Assembly (NCBI RefSeq): GCF_900143625.1
Contig: NZ_FRFF01000101.1
Coordinates: 1 to 36,677 of the forward strand
Reading direction: 5' to 3'
Length of the DNA: 36,677 nt
Source: Nocardiopsis sp. JB363
GTDB lineage: Bacteria > Actinomycetota > Actinomycetes > Streptosporangiales > Streptosporangiaceae
Shown here: positions 1 through 7,703 of the stretch, piece after piece
Layout: each line of letters opens with the position of its first letter
Numbering within the stretch: position 1 is the stretch's first letter
Notes under the pieces: model-generated
What the model saw: only the letters and a program-made list of their open reading frames with translations
The model's database searches: none
Told to the model about the DNA's origin: nothing
Translations under genes and position numbers: made by a program

Positions 1-33
1 AATTACCTGGAGTGGTGCTGGGACGAACCCGAC
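1..33. other. Inverted copy of 1649-1681 at the contig edge (probable assembly or library artefact)
   Basis: Bases 1-33 are the exact reverse complement of 1649-1681, which lie inside the GH15 gene; identity stops at base 34. A short inverted copy exactly at the edge, in a window whose other edge is sequencing adapter, is best explained by a chimeric read. Residues read from these bases do not belong to the first gene. Confidence 0.8.
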
Positions 34-34
34 C

Positions 35-952
35 GGTGGACCTCGGCCGGGGCCACCGAGCGGCCCACCCGGACGCCCCGGCTTCGGCCCACCCCAAGGA
101 CAGGGCGCCCCCTCGGGACCCTGGCCGGGCTCCGGGCCCGCCGCCCAGAGCGGTCCCACACACGGCATGCCGGCCCACGGCGGCGCCTACTCCGGCACCC
201 ACAGCGGCCCCTACGGTTCCGGCCCGGTCTCGCAGCCCCTCGGAACGGCCGCGGAACCGCCCGAGCGCAAGTCCCGTAAACCGCTCCTGTTGGGGATCGC
301 CGCCGGCGCCGTCGTGTTCATGGTGATCGGTGGTGGCGCCACCTACGTGGTGATGGACCGGGTGCTGCCCACCGTGATGGGGACCGAGGAGGTCGACCCG
401 CCCGTCGACGCGGCGGCCCCGCCCACACCCTCCGAGGAACCCCGACCCTCACCGACCTCGGAGGAATCCGCTTCCGCGAGTGCGGAGGAGGACGACACCG
501 CCGACGCGTCGGCCGACCCGTCCGAGGAGGCCCAAGAGGACCTCGAAACCGGAGAGCGGCTGCTCACGCAGATGGAGCCGGTCGACATTGGTGCGGGAAT
601 CTGGGAACCGGAGCGTGCCGAGCTCAACGGTGAGGTCCACCATCGGGTGCTGCTGGCGGCGGATTCTTGCAGAAATGCGTGTGAATCCGCTTGGGCCGAG
701 TACAACCTCAGCCGATCCTGGGACACCTTCACCGCGACGCTCGGCTTGGACGACAACTCGAAGTCCGGTGTGAGTGTCACCTTCAGTGTCCAGAACGACG
801 ACGAGGTGGTCTCCACCGAGACGATCACCCTGGGGGAGACTGTCGACATCGAAGTGGATGTGTCCGACACGCTCCGGATGCGTCTGGACGTCGAATTCAC
901 CGGATCCGATGTCTCTCCGGTCTGGGTCGAACCGACCCTGTCCACCGACTGA
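35..952 (+). CDS. Membrane-anchored protein with Pro/Gly-rich N-terminus and NPCBM-like C-terminal domain (5' partial)
   Basis: The frame is open from the left edge, so the true start is missing; the first in-frame ATG is at 167. Order of parts: a Gly/Pro/Ser-rich, probably cytoplasmic segment; a single membrane helix at about nt 284-352 preceded by basic residues (RKSRK); an acidic Ser/Glu/Asp-rich linker (nt 385-550); then a beta-rich domain to the end. That domain contains SWDTFTATLGLDDNS, a VTFSVQNDDEVV strand and a hydrophobic strand ending near VWVEPTL, which is the layout of NPCBM carbohydrate-binding modules. It probably displays a binding domain outside the membrane. The domain call rests on motif order only. 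The missing N-terminal part could hold another domain, for example a kinase. A strong hairpin follows the stop. Confidence 0.6.
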   Translation, partial: GGPRPGPPSGPPGRPGFGPPQGQGAPSGPWPGSGPAAQSGPTHGMPAHGGAYSGTHSGPYGSGPVSQPLGTAAEPPERKSRKPLLLGIAAGAVVFMVIGGGATYVVMDRVLPTVMGTEEVDPPVDAAAPPTPSEEPRPSPTSEESASASAEEDDTADASADPSEEAQEDLETGERLLTQMEPVDIGAGIWEPERAELNGEVHHRVLLAADSCRNACESAWAEYNLSRSWDTFTATLGLDDNSKSGVSVTFSVQNDDEVVSTETITLGETVDIEVDVSDTLRMRLDVEFTGSDVSPVWVEPTLSTD

Positions 953-963
953 ACCGACGACGA

Positions 964-994
964 ACGCCCCCGCACACAGAGCGCGCGGGGGCGT
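964..994. terminator. Bidirectional hairpin between convergent genes
   Basis: Perfect 10-bp stem ACGCCCCCGC (964-973) and GCGGGGGCGT (985-994) with an 11-nt loop. It lies 12 nt after the first gene's stop and 18 nt before the end of the GH15 gene. There is no U-run, as is common for actinobacterial hairpin terminators. Confidence 0.75.
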
Positions 995-1012
995 CGCGAT
1001 CCTCCAAGACCG

Positions 1013-2818
1013 TTACTCCGCGCGCCAGCCGCCTTGGCGGTCGGCCAGGTTCAGCGCCGTGGTCACCAACGGCACGTGGCTGAAGGCCTGCGGGAAGTTG
1101 CCGACCTGGCGGCCTGCCCGCGGGTCCCATTCCTCGGCCAGCAGACCCACGTCGTTGCGCAGTGACAGCAGACGCTCGAACAGCTGCTTGGCCTCGTCCT
1201 GGCGACCGATGGACAACAGCGCGTTCGCCATCCAAAAGCTGCACGCCAGGAAGGCGCCCTCGTCCCCGGGCAGTTGGTCGGCGGAGGTTTCCAGGTCGGT
1301 GCGGTAGCGCAGTACGAAACCGTCCACCATCAGGTCCTTGCGGACCGCGTCGATGGTGCCGATGACACGGGGGTCGTCGTAGGGCAGGAACCCGACCTCG
1401 GGGATGAGCAGCAGGGCGGCGTCCAGCTCCTTGCTCCCGTAGTACTGGGTGAAGGTGTTGCGCTGTGGGTCGTAGCCGTACTCGCACACCTCGGCGTGGA
1501 TGGTGTCGCGCAGTGCCGTCCACCGTTCGATGGGGCCCTCTTTGTTGAACTCCTCGATGCTGCGCACCGCGCGGTCGGCCGCCACCCACGCCATCACCTT
1601 GGAGTGCACGAAGTGCTGCCGTGGCCCGCGCACCTCCCACAGGCCCTCGTCGGGTTCGTCCCAGCACCACTCCAGGTAATTGACCAGGGACCTTTGCAAA
1701 CCCCACAGGTGGGCGCTGCCACGGATCCCGGACCGCCGGGCCAGGTGCAGCACGTCCATGACCTCGCCGTACACGTCGAGCTGGTACTGGCCCACGGCGG
1801 CGTTGCCGATCCGGACCGGGCTGGAGCCCTCGTAGCCGGGCAGCCAGTCGGCCTCCCACTCGGTGAGTCGTCGCTCGCCCCGGATGCCGTACATGATCTG
1901 CATCAGCTGGGGTTCGCCCGCGACCGCGCGGACCAGCCATTCGCGCCAGGCCTGCGCCTCGTCCTTGTACCCGGAACGGATGAGGGCTTCCAGCGTGATG
2001 GTGGCGTCGCGCAGCCAGCAGTACCGGTAGTCCCAGTTGCGCACCCCGCCGATGTCCTCGGGCAGGGAGGAGGTGGGCGCGGCGACGATGCCGCCGGTGG
2101 GTTGGTAGGTGAGGGCCTTGAGCGTGATGAGGGAGCGCACCACCGCCTCCCGGTAGGGACCCTCGTACCTGCACTGGCTGACCCACTGTTCCCAGAAACG
2201 CTCGGTGCGCGAGAGAGCCTTCTCGGCGTCCAGGTGGTCGGACTCCTCGATCTGGGAGGGGTGCCAGGTCATCACGAAGGGGATCCGCTGACCCTCGTTG
2301 ACGGTGAAGGTGGCGTCGTGGGTGAAGTTGTGACCCTTGAGGTGGACGGGGCTGCTGAGCCAGACGGCGTCGGGGCCGGCGATGGCGACCAGTTCGGTGC
2401 CGGTCCGGTGCACCCAGGGCACGACGTGCCCGTAGTCGAAGCGGATGCGCAGCGTCGTGCTCATCTCCACGGTGCCGCGCACACCCTCCACGAGTCGCAC
2501 GATGTGCGGGGCGCCGCCGCGTGGCGGCATGAAGTCGATGACCCGCACGGTGCCGGTGTCGGTGTCCCATTCCTGTTCGAGGATGAGGGTGTGGCCCCGG
2601 TAGCGGCGACGGTCGGCGTTGGCCGTGCCTCCGGTGGGGCGCAGGTTCCAGCGGCCGTTCTGTTCGTCGCCCAGAAGGGCCGCGAAGCAGGCGGAGGAGT
2701 CGAAGTCGGGCAGACACGCCCAGTCGATGGAACCGTCGCGACCGACCAACGCGGCTGTCTGCATGTCGCCGATCATTGCGTAGTCTTCAATCCAGCCCGG
2801 CACGCGGCTCACCCCCAT
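1013..2818 (-). CDS. Glycoside hydrolase family 15 protein (trehalase/glucoamylase-like)
   Basis: A 601-residue protein, the usual length for bacterial cytosolic GH15 enzymes that hydrolyse trehalose or alpha-glucan ends by inversion. It starts with the family's N-terminal signature (IEDYAMIGDMQTAALVG, then GSIDWACLPDFDS). The catalytic (alpha/alpha)6 barrel shows NWDYRYCWLRDAT at about residues 259-271, YQLDVYGEVMD around 345 (candidate general acid) and EEWDPRAGRQVGNFPQAFSH around 560 (candidate general base). No signal peptide is seen. The ATG at 2818 was chosen because homologous sequence begins there. The upstream frame is open to 3103 but low-complexity, and no good ribosome site is visible; GTG codons at 2821 and 2812 are alternatives. 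Trehalase and glucoamylase activity cannot be told apart from sequence alone. Confidence 0.85.
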   Translation of the reverse strand: MGVSRVPGWIEDYAMIGDMQTAALVGRDGSIDWACLPDFDSSACFAALLGDEQNGRWNLRPTGGTANADRRRYRGHTLILEQEWDTDTGTVRVIDFMPPRGGAPHIVRLVEGVRGTVEMSTTLRIRFDYGHVVPWVHRTGTELVAIAGPDAVWLSSPVHLKGHNFTHDATFTVNEGQRIPFVMTWHPSQIEESDHLDAEKALSRTERFWEQWVSQCRYEGPYREAVVRSLITLKALTYQPTGGIVAAPTSSLPEDIGGVRNWDYRYCWLRDATITLEALIRSGYKDEAQAWREWLVRAVAGEPQLMQIMYGIRGERRLTEWEADWLPGYEGSSPVRIGNAAVGQYQLDVYGEVMDVLHLARRSGIRGSAHLWGLQRSLVNYLEWCWDEPDEGLWEVRGPRQHFVHSKVMAWVAADRAVRSIEEFNKEGPIERWTALRDTIHAEVCEYGYDPQRNTFTQYYGSKELDAALLLIPEVGFLPYDDPRVIGTIDAVRKDLMVDGFVLRYRTDLETSADQLPGDEGAFLACSFWMANALLSIGRQDEAKQLFERLLSLRNDVGLLAEEWDPRAGRQVGNFPQAFSHVPLVTTALNLADRQGGWRAE

Positions 2819-3229
2819 CACGTCGTCACGATCACGCGGTAGGCGCGAGTGGTGTCCCCGACCGAACAGGGGGCCTCGCGCCGTAGCGAACCGCTGCGCG
2901 CACGTCCGTGTGCGCGCCCCCTCGGGGTTTCGTCGCCCGACCTCTGCGCGGGTCGGGGCGTTGTTCGGACCACTGTTCCCCCGGTCGTCCGTCTGTGTCT
3001 TTCCCGGATATGTTCCCAAGTGGAGGCAGCCGAAAAGAACGGTGGGAGAAAGTGCCGAACCCGGCCCTCGCCGTTTACCGCGGTCCCATCTTCCACGCTC
3101 CACGGGGCCGTTGCTACCCCGAGGTGCACGTGCATATGCCTGTGCGTGGAAATATGGGATGAAATAGGGAGTTTTTCCGGAGAGAAGTTATGTCGTGGTG
3201 ATCATGGACGACCGAGGGGCCGGGCGTCG
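2819..3229. other. 411-bp intergenic region upstream of the GH15 gene
   Basis: No convincing gene. The stretch 3125-3200 is unusually AT-rich and should hold the leftward promoter of the GH15 gene. It contains two overlapping palindromes, TGCACGTGCA (3125-3134) and GCATATGC (3132-3139), that could be an operator. No -35/-10 pair could be assigned with confidence. Confidence 0.4.
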
Positions 3230-3931
3230 TCAGGCCCGCGCCTGCTCCGGATCACCGTCGCCGTGGGAGGTCGGCTCCGGCATCCGCATCATCGGCAGGA
3301 ACACCTGGGCGAGCGGTCCGATGGTCACCATGAACACCACGGTGCCCACCCCCACCGTGCCACCCAGCAGGAACCCGGAAAGCGCCACGGTCAGTTCGAT
3401 GAGGGTGCGGGCCGTGCGGACGGAGAGTCCGCGCGAGGCCAGTCCGGTCATCAGCCCGTCCCGCGGCCCGGGGCCGAGCCCCACCCCGATGTAGCAACCG
3501 GTCGCCACCGCGCACACCAGCACGCCCGACACCAGCAGCAGTACGCGCCAGAGCATGAGGTCGGTGCTGGGGAGCAGCCACAGGGACACGTCCACCGAAA
3601 CGCCGATCACGATCACGTTGCTGAGCGTGCCGATCCCCGCCCGCTGTCGCAGGGGGATCCACAGCAGCATCAGCAACGCGCCGACGATCACGCTCCAGGT
3701 GCCGATCGACAGTCCCGTCTGGAGGGACAGGCCCTGGTGCAGTACGTCCCAGGGCGTGGCCCCGAGACCGGAGCGGATGAGCATGGCGCCGCTGAGCCCG
3801 TACAGGTACAGGCCCAGGTAGAGCTGGGCCAGGCGGCGCAGACGCGGACGCGGCAGCGCCGGGGTGATCAGGACCCGGGACACCAGGGTGCGGACCGTAC
3901 TGGACACGGCCTTCCTCTCAGAAAAAGTCAT
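3230..3931 (-). CDS. YczE/YitT-type integral membrane protein
   Basis: A 233-residue protein with about five or six hydrophobic helices. It carries family signatures: YGLSGAMLIRSGLGATPWDVLHQGL near the N-terminus and GVGLGPGPRDGLMTGLASR in the middle. The family (B. subtilis YczE) has no settled biochemical role. The gene is divergent from a MocR-type regulator, the same pairing as yczE and ycxD in B. subtilis, so it is probably that regulator's main target and perhaps a transporter. The start ATG (3931) lies inside the left part of an inverted repeat (3927-3947), so repressor binding there could cover the translation start region as well as the promoter. Confidence 0.85.
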   Translation of the reverse strand: MTFSERKAVSSTVRTLVSRVLITPALPRPRLRRLAQLYLGLYLYGLSGAMLIRSGLGATPWDVLHQGLSLQTGLSIGTWSVIVGALLMLLWIPLRQRAGIGTLSNVIVIGVSVDVSLWLLPSTDLMLWRVLLLVSGVLVCAVATGCYIGVGLGPGPRDGLMTGLASRGLSVRTARTLIELTVALSGFLLGGTVGVGTVVFMVTIGPLAQVFLPMMRMPEPTSHGDGDPEQARA

Positions 3932-3947
3932 CCTGTCATTGGATGAC
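3927..3947. promoter_or_regulatory. Inverted repeat over the yczE start (candidate MocR operator)
   Basis: Perfect 7-bp arms GTCATCC (3927-3933) and GGATGAC (3941-3947) with a 7-nt spacer. It overlaps the start of the leftward membrane gene in the 123-bp divergent region. Confidence 0.5.
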
Positions 3948-4019
3948 GAGCCATTGGGGGAGCCACATCGGTATCGTGGACCAAGAAGTGCCAGAAATGA
4001 AGAGCCAATCAGGACAAGT

Positions 4020-4034
4020 GGTCTGATTCAGACC
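4020..4034. promoter_or_regulatory. Palindrome GGTCTGATTCAGACC upstream of the MocR regulator
   Basis: Perfect 7-bp arms around one central base, ending 20 bp before the TTG start and just upstream of the ribosome site. The half-site TGGTCTGA resembles the TGGTC half of GntR/FadR-type operators. Its place in the divergent region suggests autoregulation. Confidence 0.55.
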
Positions 4035-4054
4035 CACCGAGGTGGAGAGCCTCC

Positions 4055-5515
4055 TTGGCGAAACAGCGCAGTGACCGCCCCGGAACCGGTGGCGGAACCC
4101 GCAGGATCAACGGGCGCCTGCTCGCTCGCCTCATCGGCGAGGCGCCCGTGGAACGCCCCTACTACCTGGCCATCGCCCAGGCCGTCAGCCGTCTGGTCCT
4201 GGACGGCCGGGTGCCCACCCACACCCGTCTACCGGCCGAACGCGACCTGGCCACGGCCCTCGGGGTGAGTCGCAACACCGTCACCGCCGCCTACGCCTGG
4301 CTGCGTGACAACAGTTACCTGGACAGCAGGCAGGGCGCCGGCAGTTGGACGGTCCTGCCCGACTCCGGAACCCATGAGCCCTCCCCGTTCACCCCCGCGG
4401 CCGAGCACATCGATCTCGGGGTGGCCGCGCCGCCCGCCGTGGAAGGGCTGCGCGAGGCCTCCTTCCACGCCTCCGAGCAGCTCGCCGCCCACGTCGCCGG
4501 CATGGGCTACTACCCCTACGGCCTGCCCGAACTACGCCACGCCATCGCCCGCCGCTACGTCGAGCGCGGGCTGCCCACCACACCCGAACAGATCTTCGTC
4601 ACCAACGGCGCCCAACAGGGCATCACCCTGGCCATGGATCTACTGGTCCAACAGGGCGACCAGGTGCTGCTGGAGTCGCCCACCTACCCGCACGGGTTGG
4701 ACGCCGCCCGCCGCAACGGGGCGCGTCTGCGCACCACCGGGGTGACCCCGCAGGGATGGGACATGGAATACCTGGTGGACGCCTTCCGCCAATGGAAACC
4801 GGCCGTGGCGTACACGGTCGCCGACTTCCACAACCCCACCGGCGCTCTCATGGACGACGACGAACGGCACGTCCTGGTCCGGGAGGCGCGCCGCGCCAAC
4901 ACCCATCTCATCGTCGACGAGTCCGCGGCGGAACTGGCCATCGACTCCGGTGACCTGCCCGCCCCGGTGGCCTCCCACGACACCGACGGGCGAGTGTTGA
5001 CCGTGGGCTCGGTGGCCAAGCTGTTCTGGGGCGGACTGCGGGTGGGCTGGGTGCGTGCCACCCCGCCGATGGTCACCCGGCTCATGCAGGTGCGCCAACG
5101 CTTCGACCTGGCCGGTTCGGTGCACGATCAGCTCACCGCCACCCACCTGCTGGCGGACGTGCTGCGCATCCGCGCCGAGCGCAGCCGGGAGCTGCGTCGC
5201 AACCGGGACGCCCTCCTGCGCGCCCTACGCGACCGGCTGCCCGACTGGCGGCCCAGCGTGCCCGGGGGAGGCCTGGTGCTGTGGGTGACACTGCCGCAAC
5301 CGGTGGCGAGCGCACTGTCCACCACCGCGATCCGGCACGGGGTCCACCCGGCGGCCGGGCCGGTCTTCGGGGCGGACGGGACCCTGGAGCATTACCTGCG
5401 GTTGGCCTACACCCGCCCGCCGGAGGTCATGGTCGACGCGGTGGAACGTCTGGCCGCCGCCTACGCCGAGATCCTGGCCCACCCCGCCCAACCGCGCGGT
5501 CGCCTGTACGTGTGA
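4055..5515 (+). CDS. MocR-type (GntR/aminotransferase-like) transcriptional regulator
   Basis: A 486-residue protein with the two-part MocR structure. A GntR winged helix spans about residues 30-105 (LPAERDLATALGVSRNTVTAAYAWLRD). A fold-type I aminotransferase-like domain fills the rest. In it, VADFHNPTG holds PLP-site residues and Lys322 in VGSVAKLFWGG sits at the Schiff-base position. Proteins of this class sense PLP or PLP adducts and act as repressors or activators. The TTG start at 4055 is supported by GGTGGAG at 4041-4047. The divergent YczE gene is the obvious target, through the two palindromes between the genes. The 3' end overlaps the convergent APH-like gene by 89 bp. It does not appear to be PdxR, because no pdx genes are nearby. 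Confidence 0.9.
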   Translation: MAKQRSDRPGTGGGTRRINGRLLARLIGEAPVERPYYLAIAQAVSRLVLDGRVPTHTRLPAERDLATALGVSRNTVTAAYAWLRDNSYLDSRQGAGSWTVLPDSGTHEPSPFTPAAEHIDLGVAAPPAVEGLREASFHASEQLAAHVAGMGYYPYGLPELRHAIARRYVERGLPTTPEQIFVTNGAQQGITLAMDLLVQQGDQVLLESPTYPHGLDAARRNGARLRTTGVTPQGWDMEYLVDAFRQWKPAVAYTVADFHNPTGALMDDDERHVLVREARRANTHLIVDESAAELAIDSGDLPAPVASHDTDGRVLTVGSVAKLFWGGLRVGWVRATPPMVTRLMQVRQRFDLAGSVHDQLTATHLLADVLRIRAERSRELRRNRDALLRALRDRLPDWRPSVPGGGLVLWVTLPQPVASALSTTAIRHGVHPAAGPVFGADGTLEHYLRLAYTRPPEVMVDAVERLAAAYAEILAHPAQPRGRLYV

Positions 5516-6497
5516 GGTCACCGGACCCGCCGTCACTTCCCACACGAACCGCCACGCCCAGTTCCGCCAACGCCCGCCACCCGATCCGGGCGACCTCGTC
5601 CTTCGGCACCCCGGCGAGCGTGGCCGCCTTCACCAACCCGATCCCCTCGGCCCGCGCCGCCGTGGCCTCGTCGAGGTCGCCGTAGACCCGGTAGGCCTCG
5701 CCCACGGCGGCGCGAGGCAGCAGCAACCACAGGAAACCCAGATCCACCGCCGGGTCACCGCGCGAGATGGACGACCAGTCGATGATGCCGCCGAACCGGC
5801 CGCCGTCGGAGATCACGTTGAACGGGTGCAGGTCGGCGTGGATCCAGACCCGCGGGGCGTCGTCGGGTACCGAGAGCGCCCGAGCCCACAACTCCTCCAC
5901 GGCGCCCGAGTCCAGATTCAGGCCTCGCGCGGCCCCCACCGCGGGCAGGATCCGCAGCATCGTTCGGAGCACGGGATCACGCTCGATGAGCCGGATGCTC
6001 TGCTCGACGTCGAACGGGGCGTCGGCGGGCGCGGGCCGATGGATCCGGGCCAGGGCCCGCCCCAGGTCCGGCGCCGCCGACGCGTCCAGGGGGTGTTCCG
6101 CCGCGATCCGGCCGGGAAGCCAGGACGTGACGGCCCAACACCAGGGGAACTCCTCGCCCGGAACACCCAGCCGTACGATCCGCTGTGCGGGGAACGTCCA
6201 TCCTTCGCTCAGCTTCGCCGCCCACCGGACCTCCGCGTCCAAGGAGACGACCGCTTCCCGATGGCGCGGCAGCCGCACCGCCAGGTCCTCGCCGAGGCGG
6301 AACACGGCCATGTCGAAACCCTCGACGGGGTCGGCGATCTCGCGATCGGCCAGGTCCGGGTGCTGTTCGCGCAACAGGGCGCGCACGACCTCCCGCGAGG
6401 TCACCACCTCCGAGAGCGGTGGTGCGAACGAGGGCATCGGGTGTCCGTACGGTTCACCTGGCCGTCCGGCCCCCGACGCGGATGGTGGGTTGGTCAT
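5427..6497 (-). CDS. Aminoglycoside phosphotransferase-fold small-molecule kinase
   Basis: A 356-residue APH-family protein. Brenner motif HADLHPFN has His220, Asp222 and Asn227; the metal-binding segment GIIDWSSISRGDPAVDLGF follows. The N-lobe has FRLGEDLAVRLPRH and the WAVTSWLPG hinge. Such proteins phosphorylate hydroxyls of antibiotics, sugars or metabolites; the substrate cannot be read here. The start at 6497 has a GAGGAG site 8 nt upstream. Translation runs past the usual end of the fold into an Arg/Gly-rich tail of about 35 residues, antisense to the 3' end of the MocR gene (89-bp overlap). The tail looks like read-through of a lost stop. The gene lies 31 bp after the lipase gene on the same strand, so the two are probably co-transcribed. 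Confidence 0.85.
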   Translation of the reverse strand: MTNPPSASGAGRPGEPYGHPMPSFAPPLSEVVTSREVVRALLREQHPDLADREIADPVEGFDMAVFRLGEDLAVRLPRHREAVVSLDAEVRWAAKLSEGWTFPAQRIVRLGVPGEEFPWCWAVTSWLPGRIAAEHPLDASAAPDLGRALARIHRPAPADAPFDVEQSIRLIERDPVLRTMLRILPAVGAARGLNLDSGAVEELWARALSVPDDAPRVWIHADLHPFNVISDGGRFGGIIDWSSISRGDPAVDLGFLWLLLPRAAVGEAYRVYGDLDEATAARAEGIGLVKAATLAGVPKDEVARIGWRALAELGVAVRVGSDGGSGDLTRTGDRAVGRGGPGSRRRRRPDVPPRRP

Positions 6498-6528
6498 GCG
6501 CTCGGCTCCTCGGCCCCTCGATGCGAGG

Positions 6529-7350
6529 TCAGTCGGTGAAGCGGTGGGCGAAGCGGATCACCTCGGCCAGGACCTCGCCGCGGTCGGTCTCGTTGAACAC
6601 CTCGTGGCGGGCGCCGGGGAAGATTCGCGCGGTGAAGTCCTCACCGGCGAGTCCTTCGATCCCCACCCGGGTGTCGGAGATCGGCACCAGCGCGTCCTCG
6701 CTGCCGTGCACCCACAGCGTCGGCAGCGAACCCACGGTCCCGGACGCGTTGCCGCGCTCCAGTTCGGTGAGCAGCGCCTCGACGGTGGGGCGCTTGAACG
6801 GTCCGTGCCAGACCAGTTCGTCGGCCATGTAGGCCCGTCCCACCTCGGGGTCGCGGGACAGGACGGCCGGGTCGATGGGGTCGTCGGGGATCTCCGTGGC
6901 GGCCGCGAGTCGTTCGGCCGCGGTCCATCGCCCGAGGACCGGCCCGGACAGCACCAGCGCCTGGAGCGACTCCGGGTACACCTGGGCGTAGCGGGCGGCG
7001 ATCATGCCACCCATGGAGTGGCCGATCAGCACCAGGGGGATGGTGCGGTAGGCGGTGCGCGCCTGGGCGACGACTCTGTGGACGTCCTCCACCACCCCGG
7101 CGTAGTCGTCGATCAGGACGCGCTCGCCGGAGGACTTCCCATGCCCGCGGTGGTCGGCGCCGTAGACCACCGCGCCGGCCGCGCACAGGTCCTCGGCGAC
7201 CTGGTGGTAGCGGCCCAGGTGCTCGCCGTACCCGTGCGCCAGGACGGCCAGCCAGGTGGGTTCGCCTTCGGTGGGCGCCCAGGCCCGGGCCGCCAGCTTC
7301 GCCGAACCGTCGGGCCCGCCCGCCAGGGCCCACTCGCGTGTGCTGATCAC
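6529..7350 (-). CDS. Alpha/beta hydrolase, monoacylglycerol lipase-like
   Basis: A 273-residue Hydrolase_4 protein. The oxyanion-hole motif is HGYGEHLGRYHQVAEDL, characteristic of monoacylglycerol lipases. The nucleophile elbow GHSMGG has Ser112; HGSEDALVP supplies the acid and GARHEVFNE the His of the triad. It is predicted to be cytosolic, with no signal peptide, and to cleave monoacylglycerols or related esters. The GTG at 7350 was chosen because GAGGAG lies 10 nt upstream and homologous sequence begins just after it. The upstream frame is open to 7578 but reads as low-complexity. It is the first gene of a leftward pair with the APH-like kinase. Confidence 0.85.
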   Translation of the reverse strand: MISTREWALAGGPDGSAKLAARAWAPTEGEPTWLAVLAHGYGEHLGRYHQVAEDLCAAGAVVYGADHRGHGKSSGERVLIDDYAGVVEDVHRVVAQARTAYRTIPLVLIGHSMGGMIAARYAQVYPESLQALVLSGPVLGRWTAAERLAAATEIPDDPIDPAVLSRDPEVGRAYMADELVWHGPFKRPTVEALLTELERGNASGTVGSLPTLWVHGSEDALVPISDTRVGIEGLAGEDFTARIFPGARHEVFNETDRGEVLAEVIRFAHRFTD

Positions 7351-7703
7351 CGTGTCCCGCCTCCTCGTTGTCGTAGGGCTCTGCGACGATCGAACCGTCG
7401 TCTTCGGTAGAGCATGGGGCATCGGGCACGGCGATGTCATCACCCACGGTCCTCGTCCGGGCGCCGAAGTCGCCCGCGCGGTCCTCGGGAAACTTTCGGA
7501 CAACGATTCGCGTTGTTCCTTGGGGTGAAGGTCCACATGGGGCGGGGGATCATGGTGGTCACCGACGAAATACGGCAAAAGGTGTGATCAAGCCTACTCA
7601 CCGTGAAAGCGGATCTTCTACCCTGACGAGTGGGTATCCCTCGGGTGGGTGCAAAACGGCGTACCGCCTACTCGGCAATTCAGACTGGAGAGGGTGACCG
7701 CCT
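7351..7703. other. 353-bp divergent intergenic region (lipase / moaA)
   Basis: No gene seen. It must contain the leftward lipase promoter and the rightward moaA promoter. TACCCT at 7619-7624 is a possible -10 for moaA, but without a good -35. I see no structure resembling the proteobacterial Moco riboswitch. Confidence 0.4.

Noticed and set aside
3195..3494. Rightward 99-codon frame starting after an AT-rich segment
   Set aside because: It lies antisense to the YczE gene and reads as low-complexity Thr/Pro/Arg; no ribosome site or family match.
7351..7703. Possible Moco riboswitch before moaA
   Set aside because: No extended paired structure is visible, and this riboswitch class is mainly known outside actinobacteria.
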